A stretch of DNA of 64,000 nt from Pseudomonas beijingensis (GCF_030687295.1 NZ_CP117425.1:1430001-1494000); one strand, 5' to 3'; shown: positions 1-9,295, counted from the stretch's first letter. The notes: generated by a model from the sequence alone, not told the origin. Numbers and translations are program-made.

Positions 1-878
1 GCCGCTGCGATGAGAACGGTCTTGGCCTGGGCGGTATCGTGGTCTCGCACCGCCGTCTGGGACACGGTGAGCTTCTGACTGGAATCGATCAGTACGTGGC
101 CTTGCTCACTCATGCGCTGCAACGCGGCGCCATTATCGATCTGGGAGTCGCGGAACTGGCTGACCGCCGCGCGATAGACGTTCATCGAGTCGCTGGCCTG
201 CTGAAGACTATCGGCGAACTCCTCGGGTAGCTGGGCCGGCAAGCGTGCCAGCAGTTTCAGGACATCGGTGATTGCATCGATGGCGGGCTGCTGGGCCTCG
301 CTTTTTCCGCTGTAGGTGTAGCCGCGAACCTGATAGCGGGCCTGCTGGATCGCCTTGCTCAGGGCCACCACGTTGTTGAATTGAGTAACGTCGCCGCTTT
401 GCAGCAATGCTTTTTCCACCTCGGCAACGCGGGCCACGGCGTTGTCGGCGCTGGCGCCGAGCTTGCTGCGGGCGTCTTCGCGGCTGACGGTGGCGCTGGT
501 CATCTGGGCGAAGGCACTCTTGTATTCGGCAACGGCGGCCAGCTGTGCATCGATCAACGCCACATCGGCCGGTTGTTCGATCAACTGGCGAGCAGTCTTC
601 AGGCCCTCTTCGAGCTTGCCCAGCAGGTCGTTGACCTGTTGCGGCCCTTTCTCGCCCCGCGTGCTGTTGTAGTCGATGCTGGCCAGATTCAAGTCTTTGC
701 TCAAGTCGTTGAGACTGGCAATGAACCCCAGTTTATCGCCCCGGCTGATGACATTGCCCAGGCCGGACCAACCGGTGAATGCGATCATCAAGGTGAGGAA
801 CAGCACCAGGCCGAAGCCTGCACCGAGTTTGCGATTAACGCTTACATTTCCCAGACCCTGGGCAAGCCACCGGAACAT
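1..878 (-). CDS. Methyl-accepting chemotaxis protein, HBM type (5' part only)
   Basis: N-terminal part of a chemoreceptor whose C-terminal signalling half lies outside the window. Reading leftwards from an ATG at 878, a short basic N-terminus (MFRWLAQG...NRKLGAGFG) leads into a first membrane helix (about residues 18-36). A long, almost purely helical periplasmic region with no PAS or Cache signature follows, as in the helical bimodular (HBM) ligand-binding domain. In P. putida the receptor next to rsmE-tatCBA is McpQ, a citrate receptor, so this is a likely orthologue; that inference rests on synteny and domain type, and the ligand is not shown by the sequence. A FliA-like promoter lies about 45 bases upstream. 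The family call is sure, the ligand is not. Confidence 0.85.
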   Translation of the reverse strand, partial: MFRWLAQGLGNVSVNRKLGAGFGLVLFLTLMIAFTGWSGLGNVISRGDKLGFIASLNDLSKDLNLASIDYNSTRGEKGPQQVNDLLGKLEEGLKTARQLIEQPADVALIDAQLAAVAEYKSAFAQMTSATVSREDARSKLGASADNAVARVAEVEKALLQSGDVTQFNNVVALSKAIQQARYQVRGYTYSGKSEAQQPAIDAITDVLKLLARLPAQLPEEFADSLQQASDSMNVYRAAVSQFRDSQIDNGAALQRMSEQGHVLIDSSQKLTVSQTAVRDHDTAQAKTVLIAA

Positions 879-920
879 GCTGATACTCCCTTGGAGCGCT
901 GAATTGGTTTTATGGGCACT

Positions 921-947
921 GTATCGGCGGCTTTGACGGGATCTGTA
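921..947 (-). promoter_or_regulatory. Candidate sigma-28 (FliA) promoter of the chemoreceptor gene
   Basis: On the minus strand TACA (947-944), 15 bases, then GCCGATAC (928-921) closely matches the flagellar sigma consensus TAAA-N15-GCCGATAA, and it points at the chemoreceptor start at 878. Chemoreceptor genes are classical FliA targets, which supports the call. Confidence 0.5.
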
Positions 948-1002
948 GAAATGAGCTCAGGATTCTCCGAGTGGCTTATTTGTGGCGAAGCAGAGATGCC
1001 TT

Positions 1003-1710
1003 TCAGAACAACCTTGCAAGCAATGCGGTAACCGCGGTCTCGACCCGCAGAATCCGCTCGCCCAGTTGTACCGGTTGCAAGCCGGCCTTGCCCAGTAGGT
1101 CGATCTCGTAGGGAATCCAACCGCCTTCGGGGCCGATGGCCAAGGTCACCGGCTCCGTGAGTGCTCGCGGGCAGGGTGGGTGGTTGCCAGGGTGGCCGAC
1201 CAGTCCGAGGGTGCCGTTGGTGATGGCCGGCAGGCGGTCCTCGACAAAAGGCTTGAAGCGTTTCTCGATAACCACCTCGGGCAACACGCTGTCCCGGGCC
1301 TGCTCCAGGCCCAAGATCAGTTGCTCGCGAATGGCCTCGGGTTCGAGGAACGGCGTCTGCCAAAAGCTCTTTTCCACGCGATAGCTGTTGACCAGCACCA
1401 CCCGCGGCACGCCCATGGTGGCGATGGTCTGGAACACTCGCCGGAGCATTTTCGGGCGCGGCAGCGCCAGCACCAGGGTCAACGGCAACTTGGCCGGCGG
1501 CGCCTGGTCGAGGGTCACTTGCAGTTCGGCCTCGCGAGCCTCCAGGCGCAGCACCTGGGCCGAGCCCATCAACCCGCCGATGCGCCCGACCCGCAGGCTG
1601 TCACCGACGGCACTGCGATGGACTTCCTGCATGTGGGTCAACCGGCGATCGCTCAGGATCACGCGGTCAGGCCCAATGAAGTCGGCCTCTTCGAGCAGCA
1701 GCAGGTTCAC
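1003..1710 (-). CDS. rsmE: 16S rRNA (uracil(1498)-N(3))-methyltransferase RsmE
   Basis: SAM-dependent methyltransferase that modifies U1498 of 16S rRNA in the cytoplasm. The 235-residue protein has the family length: an N-terminal PUA-like RNA-binding part (about 1-70) and a C-terminal SPOUT (trefoil-knot) domain. The knot signature LAIGPEGGW is at 190-198, followed by an [11 protein letters not shown] segment near the C-terminus. Its ATG overlaps the tatC stop by four bases (1707-1710), so it is probably translated as the last gene of the tatABC-rsmE transcript. Confidence 0.95.
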   Translation of the reverse strand: MNLLLLEEADFIGPDRVILSDRRLTHMQEVHRSAVGDSLRVGRIGGLMGSAQVLRLEAREAELQVTLDQAPPAKLPLTLVLALPRPKMLRRVFQTIATMGVPRVVLVNSYRVEKSFWQTPFLEPEAIREQLILGLEQARDSVLPEVVIEKRFKPFVEDRLPAITNGTLGLVGHPGNHPPCPRALTEPVTLAIGPEGGWIPYEIDLLGKAGLQPVQLGERILRVETAVTALLARLF

Positions 1711-2504
1711 GCTTGGGTCGCTGGCGGCTGGTCGTTGTGGTCATCGACCGGCTGGTCCTCGGGTTCTTCTTCCCGGCGCTTGCGCACCAGGCCACCGAAC
1801 AGGATGCCGATTTCGAACAGCAGCCACATCGGCACGGCCAGCAGGGTCTGGGAGAAAATGTCCGGCGGGGTGAGGATCATGCCGACCACGAAGCAGCCGA
1901 TGATCACGTAGGGGCGGATCTTCTTCAGGTAGGCGACGTCGACCACGCCGATCCACACCAGCAGCACCACGGCCACGGGGATTTCGAACGCCACGCCGAA
2001 GGCGAAGAACAGCGTCATGACGAAATCCAGGTAGCTGCTGATGTCGGTCATCATCTCCACGCCCGCCGGGGTGGCGGCGGCGAAGAACTTGAAGATCAGC
2101 GGGAACACCAGGTAATAGGCGAAGGCCATGCCGGTGTAGAACAGCAGGATGCTGGATACCAACAGCGGTACGGCGATGCGTTTTTCATGCTTGTACAGGC
2201 CCGGGGCGATGAAACCCCAGATCTGGTGCAGGATCACCGGGATCGCCAGGAACAGCGAGACCATCATCGTCAGCTTCAGTGGCGTCAGGAACGGCGACGA
2301 CACGTCGGTGGCGATCATCGTCGCGCCTACCGGCAGGTACTGGCGCAGCGGCGTGGAGACGAAGGTGTAGATCTGCTGGGTGAAGGAAAACAGCCCGGCG
2401 AAGATGATGAAAACCGCCGCGACGCAACGCAGCAGGCGGGTGCGCAACTCGGTGAGGTGCGATACCAGCGGCATCGGCTGGTCGTTTTCAGGGATATCGC
2501 TCAT
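1707..2504 (-). CDS. tatC: Sec-independent (twin-arginine) translocase subunit TatC
   Basis: Polytopic inner-membrane receptor of the Tat pathway, which exports folded proteins carrying a twin-arginine signal. The 265-residue protein shows the family N-terminus ([15 protein letters not shown], with the conserved HLxELRxRL), six hydrophobic segments, and a charged, Pro/Gln-rich cytoplasmic tail ([12 protein letters not shown]...). It overlaps tatB at the 5' end and rsmE at the 3' end by four bases each, indicating one operon. The length and all family landmarks are intact. Confidence 0.97.
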   Translation of the reverse strand: MSDIPENDQPMPLVSHLTELRTRLLRCVAAVFIIFAGLFSFTQQIYTFVSTPLRQYLPVGATMIATDVSSPFLTPLKLTMMVSLFLAIPVILHQIWGFIAPGLYKHEKRIAVPLLVSSILLFYTGMAFAYYLVFPLIFKFFAAATPAGVEMMTDISSYLDFVMTLFFAFGVAFEIPVAVVLLVWIGVVDVAYLKKIRPYVIIGCFVVGMILTPPDIFSQTLLAVPMWLLFEIGILFGGLVRKRREEEPEDQPVDDHNDQPPATQA

Positions 2505-2920
2505 GGGGCTCGCGGCGGCAAAGTAGGATCGTTAGGCGCAGGGACAGCGTGGGGCGCTGTATCCGCTGCCGTCGGTGTCACGGGCGCCGGTTCAGCCACC
2601 GGCGTGCCACTCTCTGGCGCTTGGGAAGCCACGATCGGCTCGGCCACAGGCTGGACTGGCGTCGGTTCCTGCTGGGTCGGCGTGAAGATTTTCCGCGCTT
2701 CCTGCTCCAGGGACAGAATGTGTTCGTTGTGAAGTTGCCGACGGATGTCGTCGGCGCCGATTTCACGTTCAACTTCCTGTTTGATCGCATTGAAGCTGCG
2801 CTTCAGGCGCCCGATCCAGAGACCGGCGGTGCGCGCAGCGCCCGGCAGACGCTCGGGGCCCAATACCAGCAGGGCGACGAGGCCGACGAGCAGCAGTTCA
2901 GTGAAGCTGATCCCAAACAT
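2501..2920 (-). CDS. tatB: Twin-arginine translocase subunit TatB
   Basis: Single-span inner-membrane protein that forms the Tat substrate receptor with TatC. The N-terminus [21 protein letters not shown] is the typical TatB span with an acidic residue at position 8, followed by the conserved GPERLP hinge and an amphipathic helix (about 24-45). The tail from about residue 75 is unstructured and rich in Pro, Ala and Glu. The length (139 residues) and position between tatA and tatC separate it from TatA. Confidence 0.96.
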   Translation of the reverse strand: MFGISFTELLLVGLVALLVLGPERLPGAARTAGLWIGRLKRSFNAIKQEVEREIGADDIRRQLHNEHILSLEQEARKIFTPTQQEPTPVQPVAEPIVASQAPESGTPVAEPAPVTPTAADTAPHAVPAPNDPTLPPRAP

Positions 2921-2930
2921 TAGTCAGTGC

Positions 2931-3218
2931 TCACGAGTCTTTGCGAATGGGCTCTTCGACTTTCTGGGCCTGCACGTCGATGGTGTTCGGCGCATTCACC
3001 GGCTGAGTGGCCTGTGGGTGTACCGGTTGGGTCGGTTGTGCGGGCTGAGCCTGGTTGGTCGTCGGATCGGCCGGTTTCTCGTCATCGTTCATGGCCTTGC
3101 GAAAACCCTTGATCGACTCGCCGACATCGGTGCCGAGGTTCTTCAGTTTCTTGGTACCGAACACCAGCACCACGACGACCAGGATGACGACCCAGTGTTT
3201 CCAGTCAAAGATACCCAT
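2931..3218 (-). CDS. tatA: Twin-arginine translocase subunit TatA
   Basis: Pore-forming subunit of the Tat translocase. The 95-residue protein starts [21 protein letters not shown], a short span followed by the diagnostic [10 protein letters not shown] hinge and an amphipathic helix ([10 protein letters not shown]). The C-terminal tail is Pro/Gln/Thr-rich. A good ribosome-binding sequence (AGGAGTAG) precedes the ATG. It is first in the tatA-tatB-tatC-rsmE order and follows hisE by 24 bases, so his and tat genes may share a transcript, as in other pseudomonads. Confidence 0.96.
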   Translation of the reverse strand: MGIFDWKHWVVILVVVVLVFGTKKLKNLGTDVGESIKGFRKAMNDDEKPADPTTNQAQPAQPTQPVHPQATQPVNAPNTIDVQAQKVEEPIRKDS

Positions 3219-3242
3219 GTGGCTACTCCTCTCAAAAATTGA

Positions 3243-3575
3243 TCAGGCGGACGGGCGCGAGGCTTTCTCGACGTGCCCGGACAGACCGAAGCGACGGTCC
3301 AGTTCATCCAGTACGGCCTGCGGATGCTGCCCCAGTTGGGCCAGCATGACCAGGCTGTGGAACCACAGGTCGGCGGTCTCGTAGATCACGTCGCTGCAAT
3401 CGCCGCTGATGGCGGCGTCCTTGGCGGCGATGATGGTCTCGACCGACTCTTCGCCGACTTTTTCCAGAATCTTGTTCAAGCCCTTGTGGTACAGGCTGGC
3501 GACATAGGAACTGTCGGCGGCGGCGCCCTTGCGCTCTTCCAGCACCTGGGCCAGGCGGGTCAGGGTGTCACTCAT
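3243..3575 (-). CDS. hisE: Phosphoribosyl-ATP pyrophosphatase HisE
   Basis: Second step of histidine biosynthesis: hydrolyses phosphoribosyl-ATP to phosphoribosyl-AMP and pyrophosphate. The 110-residue protein is a single all-alpha MazG-like domain with the metal-binding pattern EExxE seen as [15 protein letters not shown], and a second acidic helix ([11 protein letters not shown]). The frame stays open upstream to 3689, but the start is placed at MSDTLTRL (ATG at 3575) because that matches the family N-terminus and gives a short overlap with hisI, as expected for coupled his genes. Confidence 0.95.
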   Translation of the reverse strand: MSDTLTRLAQVLEERKGAAADSSYVASLYHKGLNKILEKVGEESVETIIAAKDAAISGDCSDVIYETADLWFHSLVMLAQLGQHPQAVLDELDRRFGLSGHVEKASRPSA

Positions 3576-3966
3576 GGGTATGTCCTGAATAAATGGCATG
3601 CGGGTCCTTGAGCACCGGGTCGACGGTTTTCCAGTCGCCGTTCTCGAAGACGCGATAGAAGCAGCTTTGACGGCCGGTGTGGCAGGCAATCTCGCCGACC
3701 TGCTCGACCATCAGGATGATGACGTCGCCGTCGCAGTCCAGGCGCATCTCATGCAGGTGCTGCACATGCCCGGACTCTTCACCTTTGCGCCACAGCTTGC
3801 CACGAGAACGTGACCAATAGATGGCGCGGTTCTCGGCGGCGGTCAGGGCCAGCGCTTCGCGGTTCATCCAGGCCATCATCAGCACGCGCCCGGTCTTGTG
3901 ATCCTGGGCGATGGCCGGCACCAGGCCGTCAGCGTCCCACTTGATCTCGTCCTGCCAGTTTTTCAT
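3568..3966 (-). CDS. hisI: Phosphoribosyl-AMP cyclohydrolase HisI
   Basis: Third step of histidine biosynthesis, opening the adenine ring of phosphoribosyl-AMP. At 132 residues this is the stand-alone bacterial form, not the HisIE fusion; HisE is the adjacent gene, overlapping by eight bases. Family landmarks are [27 protein letters not shown], the metal-binding DCDGD, and the zinc-ligand pattern [12 protein letters not shown]. The ATG at 3966 ([10 protein letters not shown]) was chosen over the longer frame from 3993 because it matches the family start. Confidence 0.96.
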   Translation of the reverse strand: MKNWQDEIKWDADGLVPAIAQDHKTGRVLMMAWMNREALALTAAENRAIYWSRSRGKLWRKGEESGHVQHLHEMRLDCDGDVIILMVEQVGEIACHTGRQSCFYRVFENGDWKTVDPVLKDPHAIYSGHTHE

Positions 3967-4047
3967 CTTCGACTCCGACCATGGACCGCGCACCTGACGT
4001 CGGCGGGCCCAGCGTTGAAACAGTGTGCCAGCGCGAGCCGGTGCTGG

Positions 4048-5652
4048 CTATCGGCGAACGACCAGATACAAACCAACGATCACCATGATTGCGGCGGGCC
4101 AATGGCCCAAATCGCTCAACGGTCCACCAGCCGCCAGCATGGCGCCGCCTCCCAGGTGAGCGGCGCCGAGCAAGCGCAGGAACCAGTCATCCTTGCGTCG
4201 GTGCCACGGCGGTGCCGGGTCATGGGCGTGGGGTTGGGACATGCGTTCGAGCAGGTCGCGGGTCATGTTGGCCAGGTGCGGGATCTGCTCGAATTGGCTC
4301 TGCACGTTGCCCAGCAAGGTTTTGGGGCTGACGCGCTCGCGCATCCAGCGCTCGAGGAACGGTTGGGCGGTGTTCCACAGGTCCAGGTCCGGGTACAACT
4401 GACGGCCGAGGCCTTCGATGTTCAACAGGGTTTTCTGCAACAGCACCAACTGGGGCTGAACCTCCATGTTGAAGCGTCGCGCGGTCTGGAACAGGCGCAT
4501 CAGTACCTGGCCGAAGGAAATATCTTTTAACGGTTTTTCGAAGATCGGTTCGCACACGGTACGGATCGCCGCTTCGAATTCGTTGAGCTTGGTCTCGGCC
4601 GGCACCCAGCCCGAATCGATGTGCAGTTGGGCGACACGGCGGTAGTCACGCTTGAAGAAGGCGAACAGGTTGCGGGCCAGGTAGTCCTGGTCTTCGGGGG
4701 TCAGGCTGCCGACGATACCGCAATCGATGGCGATGTATTGCGGACTCCAAGGCTGCACGGTGCTGACAAAGATATTCCCCGGGTGCATGTCGGCGTGGAA
4801 GAAGCTGTCGCGAAACACCTGGGTGAAAAAGATTTCCACGCCGCGCTCGGCCAGCAGTTTCATGTCGGTGCGCTGGTCGGCCAGGGTCGCCAGGTCGGTG
4901 ACCTGGATGCCGTAGATGCGCTCCATCACCAACACTTTCGGCCGGCACCAGTCCCAATAGACTTGCGGCACATAGAGCAGCGGCGAGCCTTCGAAGTTGC
5001 GGCGCAGCTGGCTGGCGTTGGCGGCCTCGCGCAGCAGGTCGAGTTCGTCGTAGATGGTTTTTTCGTAGTCCTGGACCACGTCCACCGGGTGCAGCAGACG
5101 GGCATCGGCCGACAACCGTTCGGCGGCGCGGGCGAGGATGAACAGCCACGCCAGGTCCTGGGCGATGATGGGCTTGAGGCCCGGGCGAATGACCTTGACC
5201 ACCACCTCTTCGCCGCTCTTGAGTTGCGCGGCGTGAACCTGGGCCACGGAGGCCGAGGCCAGGGGCTCGACGTCGAAGCGGCTGAAGACTTCGCTGATCT
5301 TTTTGCCCAGTTGTTCCTCGATCAGCGCCACCGACAGCTTGGAATCGAACGGTGGCACGCGGTCTTGCAACAGCATCAGTTCATCGGCAATGTCTTCGGG
5401 CAACAGGTCGCGACGGGTCGAGAGTATCTGCCCGAACTTGATGAAGATCGGCCCCAGGTCCTGCAAGGCCAGGCGCAGGCGCGCGCCACGCGGCAGGTCC
5501 AGGGTTCGTCGAGGGAACCAACGCCACGGCAGCACGAAGCGCAGCGCCAGGAGAAACCACGGCAGCGGCAGGGCGAACAGCAGGTCATCGAGGCGGTAGC
5601 GGATCACGACGCGCTGGATGCGCAACAAACGGCGGACGGCAAGCAGCTTCAT
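4048..5652 (-). CDS. ubiB: Ubiquinone biosynthesis accessory ATPase/kinase-like protein UbiB
   Basis: Atypical protein-kinase-like (ADCK/ABC1) membrane protein needed for ubiquinone synthesis; its ATPase activity supports the Ubi assembly. The 534 residues contain the family KxGQ motif as KFGQ (72-75), the Ala-rich nucleotide loop [10 protein letters not shown], a [12 protein letters not shown] segment, and the kinase-type HADMHPGN and DCGIVG motifs. The C-terminus carries two hydrophobic stretches ending GLYLVVRR, which anchor it in the inner membrane. Three bases separate it from ubiJ, giving the usual ubiE-ubiJ-ubiB operon. Confidence 0.97.
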   Translation of the reverse strand: MKLLAVRRLLRIQRVVIRYRLDDLLFALPLPWFLLALRFVLPWRWFPRRTLDLPRGARLRLALQDLGPIFIKFGQILSTRRDLLPEDIADELMLLQDRVPPFDSKLSVALIEEQLGKKISEVFSRFDVEPLASASVAQVHAAQLKSGEEVVVKVIRPGLKPIIAQDLAWLFILARAAERLSADARLLHPVDVVQDYEKTIYDELDLLREAANASQLRRNFEGSPLLYVPQVYWDWCRPKVLVMERIYGIQVTDLATLADQRTDMKLLAERGVEIFFTQVFRDSFFHADMHPGNIFVSTVQPWSPQYIAIDCGIVGSLTPEDQDYLARNLFAFFKRDYRRVAQLHIDSGWVPAETKLNEFEAAIRTVCEPIFEKPLKDISFGQVLMRLFQTARRFNMEVQPQLVLLQKTLLNIEGLGRQLYPDLDLWNTAQPFLERWMRERVSPKTLLGNVQSQFEQIPHLANMTRDLLERMSQPHAHDPAPPWHRRKDDWFLRLLGAAHLGGGAMLAAGGPLSDLGHWPAAIMVIVGLYLVVRR

Positions 5653-5655
5653 GCG

Positions 5656-6273
5656 TTATCGCTTGGTTTCAAGGGATCGGGAAAGGCGCTCGAAACGCGC
5701 CTCGAGACGTTCCAGGTCAAGTTTGACCTGGTCCAGTTCATCAAAACGGGCCTGGGCCTCGCGTTGGCCTACGAGGGTACGCGATTCTTCGGCCAGGTAT
5801 TCATTCAGATTCTGTCCCAGGCTGGCGAAACCCTGGCGATACCAGTGGCGGCGGCTGCGCAAATGGCCGCTGAGCAACTGGGTCGCCACCGGACCGATCC
5901 AGCGGGACACTTCGTATTCCCAGTCCAGTTCCAGGTTCTGGAGAATCGCCGCCAGCTCCAGCAGCACGCCGCTGTCGCCATCGAGCTCCACGTCGGGGCT
6001 GTGCAGTACCGCGCTCTTGTCCTTGCCCAGGGCCAGGTTCACCAGGCTCGACGCCGGAGCGCGCAGCGTGCAATCCGCTTCGGCTTCCCAGTGGGCGGCG
6101 AGCATCAGGCCTTCGTCGCTGGGCAGAATGAACAACTGCAACGCCGGGCTGCGGCAGTCGACGGCGATCACCTTGCCGCTCAAGTGCGCCAGGCGCGCGA
6201 GCGCCGTGCTGTCCAGGCGCAATACCCGGTTGAGGCCGAGTTCGACGCTGGCGAGCAGGCCGGTGAGCAACAT
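5656..6273 (-). CDS. ubiJ: Ubiquinone biosynthesis accessory factor UbiJ (SCP2 domain)
   Basis: Lipid-binding accessory factor of the soluble Ubi complex that handles the hydrophobic ubiquinone intermediates. The 205-residue protein has an N-terminal SCP2 sterol-carrier-like domain (about 15-115, with the fold's ALQLFILP and LNLALG-type strands) and a C-terminal helical/coiled-coil region rich in Glu and Arg ending LSRSLETKR. Its start codon overlaps the ubiE stop by one base (TGATG), implying translational coupling. Identity rests on SCP2-like character plus the invariant ubiE-ubiJ-ubiB order. Confidence 0.92.
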   Translation of the reverse strand: MLLTGLLASVELGLNRVLRLDSTALARLAHLSGKVIAVDCRSPALQLFILPSDEGLMLAAHWEAEADCTLRAPASSLVNLALGKDKSAVLHSPDVELDGDSGVLLELAAILQNLELDWEYEVSRWIGPVATQLLSGHLRSRRHWYRQGFASLGQNLNEYLAEESRTLVGQREAQARFDELDQVKLDLERLEARFERLSRSLETKR

Positions 6274-7043
6274 CAGGGTTTGATACCGCGATGCAGGGCG
6301 ACGATACCGGCGGTCATGTTGTGGTAGGTCACGCGGTCGAAACCGGCCTCGACCATCATCGACTTCAGGGTTTCCTGGTTCGGGTGCATGCGGATCGATT
6401 CGGCCAGGTAGCGATAGCTTTCCGAGTCGTTGGTGATCAGCTTGCCCATCAGCGGCATGAAGGCGAACGAGTAGGCGTCATAGGCCTTGGACATCAGCGC
6501 GTTGGTCGGCTTGGAGAACTCCAGCACCAGCAGGCGGCCGCCGGGCTTGAGCACCCGCAGCATCGAACGCAGGGCGTCTTCCTTGTGGGTGACGTTGCGC
6601 AGACCGAAGGCGATGGTCACGCAGTCGAAATGGTTGTCGGGGAACGGCAGTTTTTCAGCGTCGGCCTGGACGAACTCGACATTGCCGGCCACACCCAGGT
6701 CCAGCAGGCGGTCGCGGCCGACCTTGAGCATGGATTCGTTGATGTCGGCCAGCACCACCTGGCCGGTCGGCCCGACGATGTGGGAAAACTTCTTCGTCAG
6801 GTCGCCCGTGCCGCCGGCGATGTCCAGCACGCGATTGCCGCTGCGCACGCCCGACAGCTCGATCGCGAAACGCTTCCACAGCCGGTGCATGCCGCCCGAG
6901 AGCAGGTCGTTCATCAAGTCGTACTTGGCGGCTACGGAGTGGAAAACCTCAGCGACTTTTTCCGCTTTCTGGCTTTCCGGCACGTTCTTGAAGCCGAAGT
7001 GAGTGGTGGGTTCGGCATCGCTGCCTTTGCGCTGATCAGTCAT
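6273..7043 (-). CDS. ubiE: Ubiquinone/menaquinone C-methyltransferase UbiE
   Basis: SAM-dependent C-methyltransferase of ubiquinone (and menaquinone) synthesis. The 256-residue class I methyltransferase has the SAM-binding motif [11 protein letters not shown], the UbiE signatures [16 protein letters not shown] and the post-[20 protein letters not shown], and ends [14 protein letters not shown] as in orthologues. The ATG at 7043 (MTDQRKGSD) is taken as the start; the frame is open to 7106, but the extra residues lack family resemblance. It is the first gene of ubiE-ubiJ-ubiB, divergent from the PHA-linked gene at 7199. Confidence 0.97.
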   Translation of the reverse strand: MTDQRKGSDAEPTTHFGFKNVPESQKAEKVAEVFHSVAAKYDLMNDLLSGGMHRLWKRFAIELSGVRSGNRVLDIAGGTGDLTKKFSHIVGPTGQVVLADINESMLKVGRDRLLDLGVAGNVEFVQADAEKLPFPDNHFDCVTIAFGLRNVTHKEDALRSMLRVLKPGGRLLVLEFSKPTNALMSKAYDAYSFAFMPLMGKLITNDSESYRYLAESIRMHPNQETLKSMMVEAGFDRVTYHNMTAGIVALHRGIKP

Positions 7044-7198
7044 ATCGCGGTCACCAAAAAAGAATGCGGGACATTCTAATCCCGGTGGAGGGCTTTGTCT
7101 TGGCAAGGCTGAAGGTAAGATGGGCTACCGCCGGGACGTTTTGACGCAGCCAGGGTCTGAAACGTTCAGGCAAGTCCCGATAAAACAGGAGTCACCCG

Positions 7199-7474
7199 AT
7201 GGCCCGTATAACTGTTGAGCGTGCCCATGGCCTGGGCAAGGAAGTGGCGCGAGAGAAAGCCGACAAGCTGGCGCAGAAGCTGTCCGACAGCTATGGCCTG
7301 GAGCCGCAGTGGGTGGGCGATACCCTGAAGCTCAAGCGTTCCGGGGTCAAGGGCGAAGTGCATGTGGGCGAGGATTCGATCCGCGTCGACGTGGAACTGG
7401 GCATGTTGATGTCGGCCATGAGCGGCACGATAAAGACGGAAATCGAAAAGGCGCTGGATAAGGCGCTGGCCTGA
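7199..7474 (+). CDS. Polyhydroxyalkanoic acid system family protein
   Basis: Small 91-residue cytoplasmic protein of the 'putative polyhydroxyalkanoic acid system protein' family, regularly found beside pseudomonad PHA genes and ubiE. It has short amphipathic helices at both ends (KEVAREKADKLAQKLSD; IKTEIEKALDKALA) and a central beta segment (WVGDTLKLKRSGVKGEVHVGEDSIRVDVELG). No catalytic motif is visible and the molecular role is not established; a granule or regulatory role is inferred from context. A Shine-Dalgarno-like CAGGAG lies about 10 bases before the ATG. Confidence 0.85.
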   Translation: MARITVERAHGLGKEVAREKADKLAQKLSDSYGLEPQWVGDTLKLKRSGVKGEVHVGEDSIRVDVELGMLMSAMSGTIKTEIEKALDKALA

Positions 7475-7528
7475 TCGACCGGAAGGGTGGGTGGGATTAC
7501 ATGACTCAAGTTCACCACCTATCCAACT

Positions 7529-7615
7529 GTGGGAGCGAGCTTGCTCGCGATTGCATTGTTTCAGTCGCATCAAGGTTGGCTGACACTCCGCCATCGCGAG
7601 CAAGCTCGCTCCCAC
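7529..7615. repeat. REP element, family A, paired inverted arms
   Basis: Arms GTGGGAGCGAGCTTGCTCGC and its reverse complement enclose about 45 bases, each arm itself being palindromic at its centre (REPIN-like). It lies between the PHA-system gene and phaI. The transcript could fold into a long hairpin; no separate terminator is obvious after 7474. Confidence 0.9.
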
Positions 7616-7649
7616 AAGGGAAGTCATCGCCTTCAGGTTTTGTGTCAGT

Positions 7650-7677
7650 TGTTAGGGTGCCGTTTCTAATTATTGTC
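7650..7677 (+). promoter_or_regulatory. Candidate phaIF promoter
   Basis: TTGTTA (7650-7655), 16 bases, TATTGT (7672-7677) gives a 4/6 plus 4/6 match to sigma-70, 68 bases before the phaI start. The region between the hexamers includes the AT-rich CGTTTCTAATTATTG, a plausible place for PhaD binding known to control this promoter in other pseudomonads; the site itself was not matched. Confidence 0.35.
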
Positions 7678-7745
7678 ACTACTTTGTGCCTGAGCCCGTC
7701 CATGTGCGGGCAGTTCCTCAAACCTTTTTTCGAGTGAGGTGCACC

Positions 7746-8168
7746 ATGGCCAAAGTTATTCTGAAGAAAAAAACCGACGTTGAATCTTCCACGCTCAGCG
7801 ACGTGAAAACGTACGCGCGCAAGATCTGGCTGGCGGGCCTGGGCGCCTACACGAAGGTCGGCCAGGAAGGCAGCGGATACTTCCAGGAGTTGGTAAAAGC
7901 GGGCGAAGTTATTGAAACCAAAGGCAAAAAGAAAATTGCCGGGAAACTTGAAGCGGCCAACAGCGAATTGATTGAAGCCAAGACCGACGTCAATACTTTC
8001 AAGGCCCGGGTTGAAGTACAACTCGATAAAGTCGAGAAGGTATTCGATGCCCGTGTTGCAAGTGCCTTGAATCGTATCGGCATTCCGTCTAAACATGACG
8101 TTGAGACACTCTCTGCTAAGCTCGATGAGCTGACAGCATTGCTCGAACGTGTCGCGCGTAAACATTAA
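7746..8168 (+). CDS. phaI: Polyhydroxyalkanoate granule-associated phasin PhaI
   Basis: Phasin that coats medium-chain-length PHA granules. The 140-residue protein has the phasin signature TYARKIWLAGLGAYTKVGQEGSGYFQELVKAGE near the N-terminus (in short: RKIWLAGLGAY at about 25-35), then a long amphipathic helix and a heptad-like C-terminal segment (LSAKLDELTALLERV) that suits oligomerisation. The ATG at 7746 is preceded by GAGTGAGG; the frame is open earlier, but the upstream residues do not fit the family. phaF follows after ten bases, forming the phaIF unit. It is homologous to the N-terminal half of PhaF. Confidence 0.95.
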   Translation: MAKVILKKKTDVESSTLSDVKTYARKIWLAGLGAYTKVGQEGSGYFQELVKAGEVIETKGKKKIAGKLEAANSELIEAKTDVNTFKARVEVQLDKVEKVFDARVASALNRIGIPSKHDVETLSAKLDELTALLERVARKH

Positions 8169-8178
8169 GGAGAACGGG

Positions 8179-9111
8179 ATGGCTGGCAAAAAAATCACAG
8201 AAAAAGAGGGCAGCTCGTGGGCCGGGAAGATTGAAAAATATTCCCGCAAAATCTGGCTTGCTGGTTTAGGCGTGTACTCGAAGATCGACACTGACGGCAG
8301 CAAGCTCTTCGAGTCCCTGGTTAAGGACGGCGAAAAGGCCGAAAAACTCACCAAGACGGCAGTCGGCAAACAAGTCGATGCCACCAAGGAAACCGTCGAT
8401 TCCGCCAAGTCGCGCATCGGCGGCGTGAAGGATCGTGCCCTGGGTAAATGGGACGAGCTGGAAGGGGCTTTCGACAAGCGCCTGAACAGCGCGATCTCGC
8501 GCCTGGGCGTGCCGAGCCGCAATGAAGTCAAGGCGCTGCACAGCAAGGTCGACACCCTGACCAAGCAGATCGAAAAACTCACCGGCGCCAAAGTCGCACC
8601 CGTGGCGACCAAGACGGCGGCGGCCAAGCCGGCCGCTAAAACGGCAGCCAAGCCACTGGTCAAGGCTGCGGCAAAACCCGCCGCCAAACCTGCGGCGAAA
8701 GCAGCGGCCAAGCCGGCGGCTAAAACCGCAGCGGCCAAACCTGCTGCCAAGGCGGCGGCTAAACCGGTAGCGGCGAAAGCAGCAGCCAAGCCCGCCGCCA
8801 AACCGGCTGCCAAGCCAGCGGCCAAGACGGCTGCAGCTAAACCCGCTGCGGCTAAACCTGCGGCCAAACCAGCCGCTAAGCCTGCAGCCAAGCCTGCGGC
8901 AAAAGCGGCGGCCAAACCCGCTGCGGCGAAAAAGCCTGCCGTGAAAAAACCGGCCGCGCCAAAAGCTGCCGCACCGAAGGCGTCCACCGCACCCACCGCG
9001 GCCGCCAAACCGGCAACCCCGGCGAGCACGGCGAACTCCGCCGCCGCTCCAACGGCGGTCGCCACTCCAGCACCGGCGCAGGCTCCATCGACGCCTACCA
9101 CCCAGTCCTGA
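8179..9111 (+). CDS. phaF: Polyhydroxyalkanoate granule-associated protein PhaF (phasin plus histone H1-like tail)
   Basis: Dual-function protein: the N-terminal phasin domain (about 1-130, with YSRKIWLAGLGVYSKI) binds PHA granules, and the Ala/Lys/Pro-rich C-terminal half (about 140-310) consists of many KPAAK-type repeats like histone H1 and binds DNA. In P. putida this protein tethers granules to the nucleoid and helps segregate them. A leucine-zipper-like stretch (VKALHSKVDTLTKQIEKL) joins the halves. The start at 8179 (MAGKKITEKE) has AAGGAG at 8167-8172. An intrinsic terminator follows the stop closely. The low-complexity tail also produces long spurious frames on the other strand. Confidence 0.95.
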   Translation: MAGKKITEKEGSSWAGKIEKYSRKIWLAGLGVYSKIDTDGSKLFESLVKDGEKAEKLTKTAVGKQVDATKETVDSAKSRIGGVKDRALGKWDELEGAFDKRLNSAISRLGVPSRNEVKALHSKVDTLTKQIEKLTGAKVAPVATKTAAAKPAAKTAAKPLVKAAAKPAAKPAAKAAAKPAAKTAAAKPAAKAAAKPVAAKAAAKPAAKPAAKPAAKTAAAKPAAAKPAAKPAAKPAAKPAAKAAAKPAAAKKPAVKKPAAPKAAAPKASTAPTAAAKPATPASTANSAAAPTAVATPAPAQAPSTPTTQS

Positions 9112-9126
9112 TTCTGCGGGACATGC

Positions 9127-9160
9127 AAAAACGCCCGGCCTGTGAAGGTCGGGCGTTTTT
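9127..9160 (+). terminator. Intrinsic terminator of phaIF
   Basis: AAAAACGCCCGGCC and GGTCGGGCGTTTTT form a stem with a four-base loop (TGTGAA region) and end in a T run, 15 bases after the phaF stop. Confidence 0.85.
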
Positions 9161-9180
9161 GTTTGTACGCAGGTCAACCT

Positions 9181-9295
9181 GTGGGAGCGAGCTTTGTGGG
9201 AGCAAGGCTTGCCCGCGATGAAAACGCCGCGGTCTCTTGAGGACTGTAGCGCCTGGATCGCGAGCAAGCTTTGCTCCCACAAAGCTCGCTCCCAC
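9181..9295. repeat. REP element, family A, double-armed variant
   Basis: Two consecutive GTGGGAGC arms (9181 and 9197) on the left are mirrored by two GCTCCCAC arms on the right, giving nested palindromes. The core includes CGCCGCGGTCTCTTGAGG. A close relative in the opposite orientation is at 43089-43201. It lies between the convergent phaF and phaD genes. Confidence 0.9.

Noticed and set aside
4621..6327. 568-codon plus-strand frame opposite ubiB/ubiJ
   Set aside because: Antisense to two conserved ubi genes and without recognisable domains.
7529..7615. REP arms considered as a CRISPR-like repeat
   Set aside because: The repeats occur as single inverted pairs spread over the whole window, not as a regular direct-repeat array with spacers, and no cas gene is present.
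7512..9128. 538-codon minus-strand frame opposite phaF/phaI
   Set aside because: The Ala/Gly/Leu-rich pattern is the mirror of the KPAAK repeats of PhaF, so it is an artefact of the low-complexity tail.
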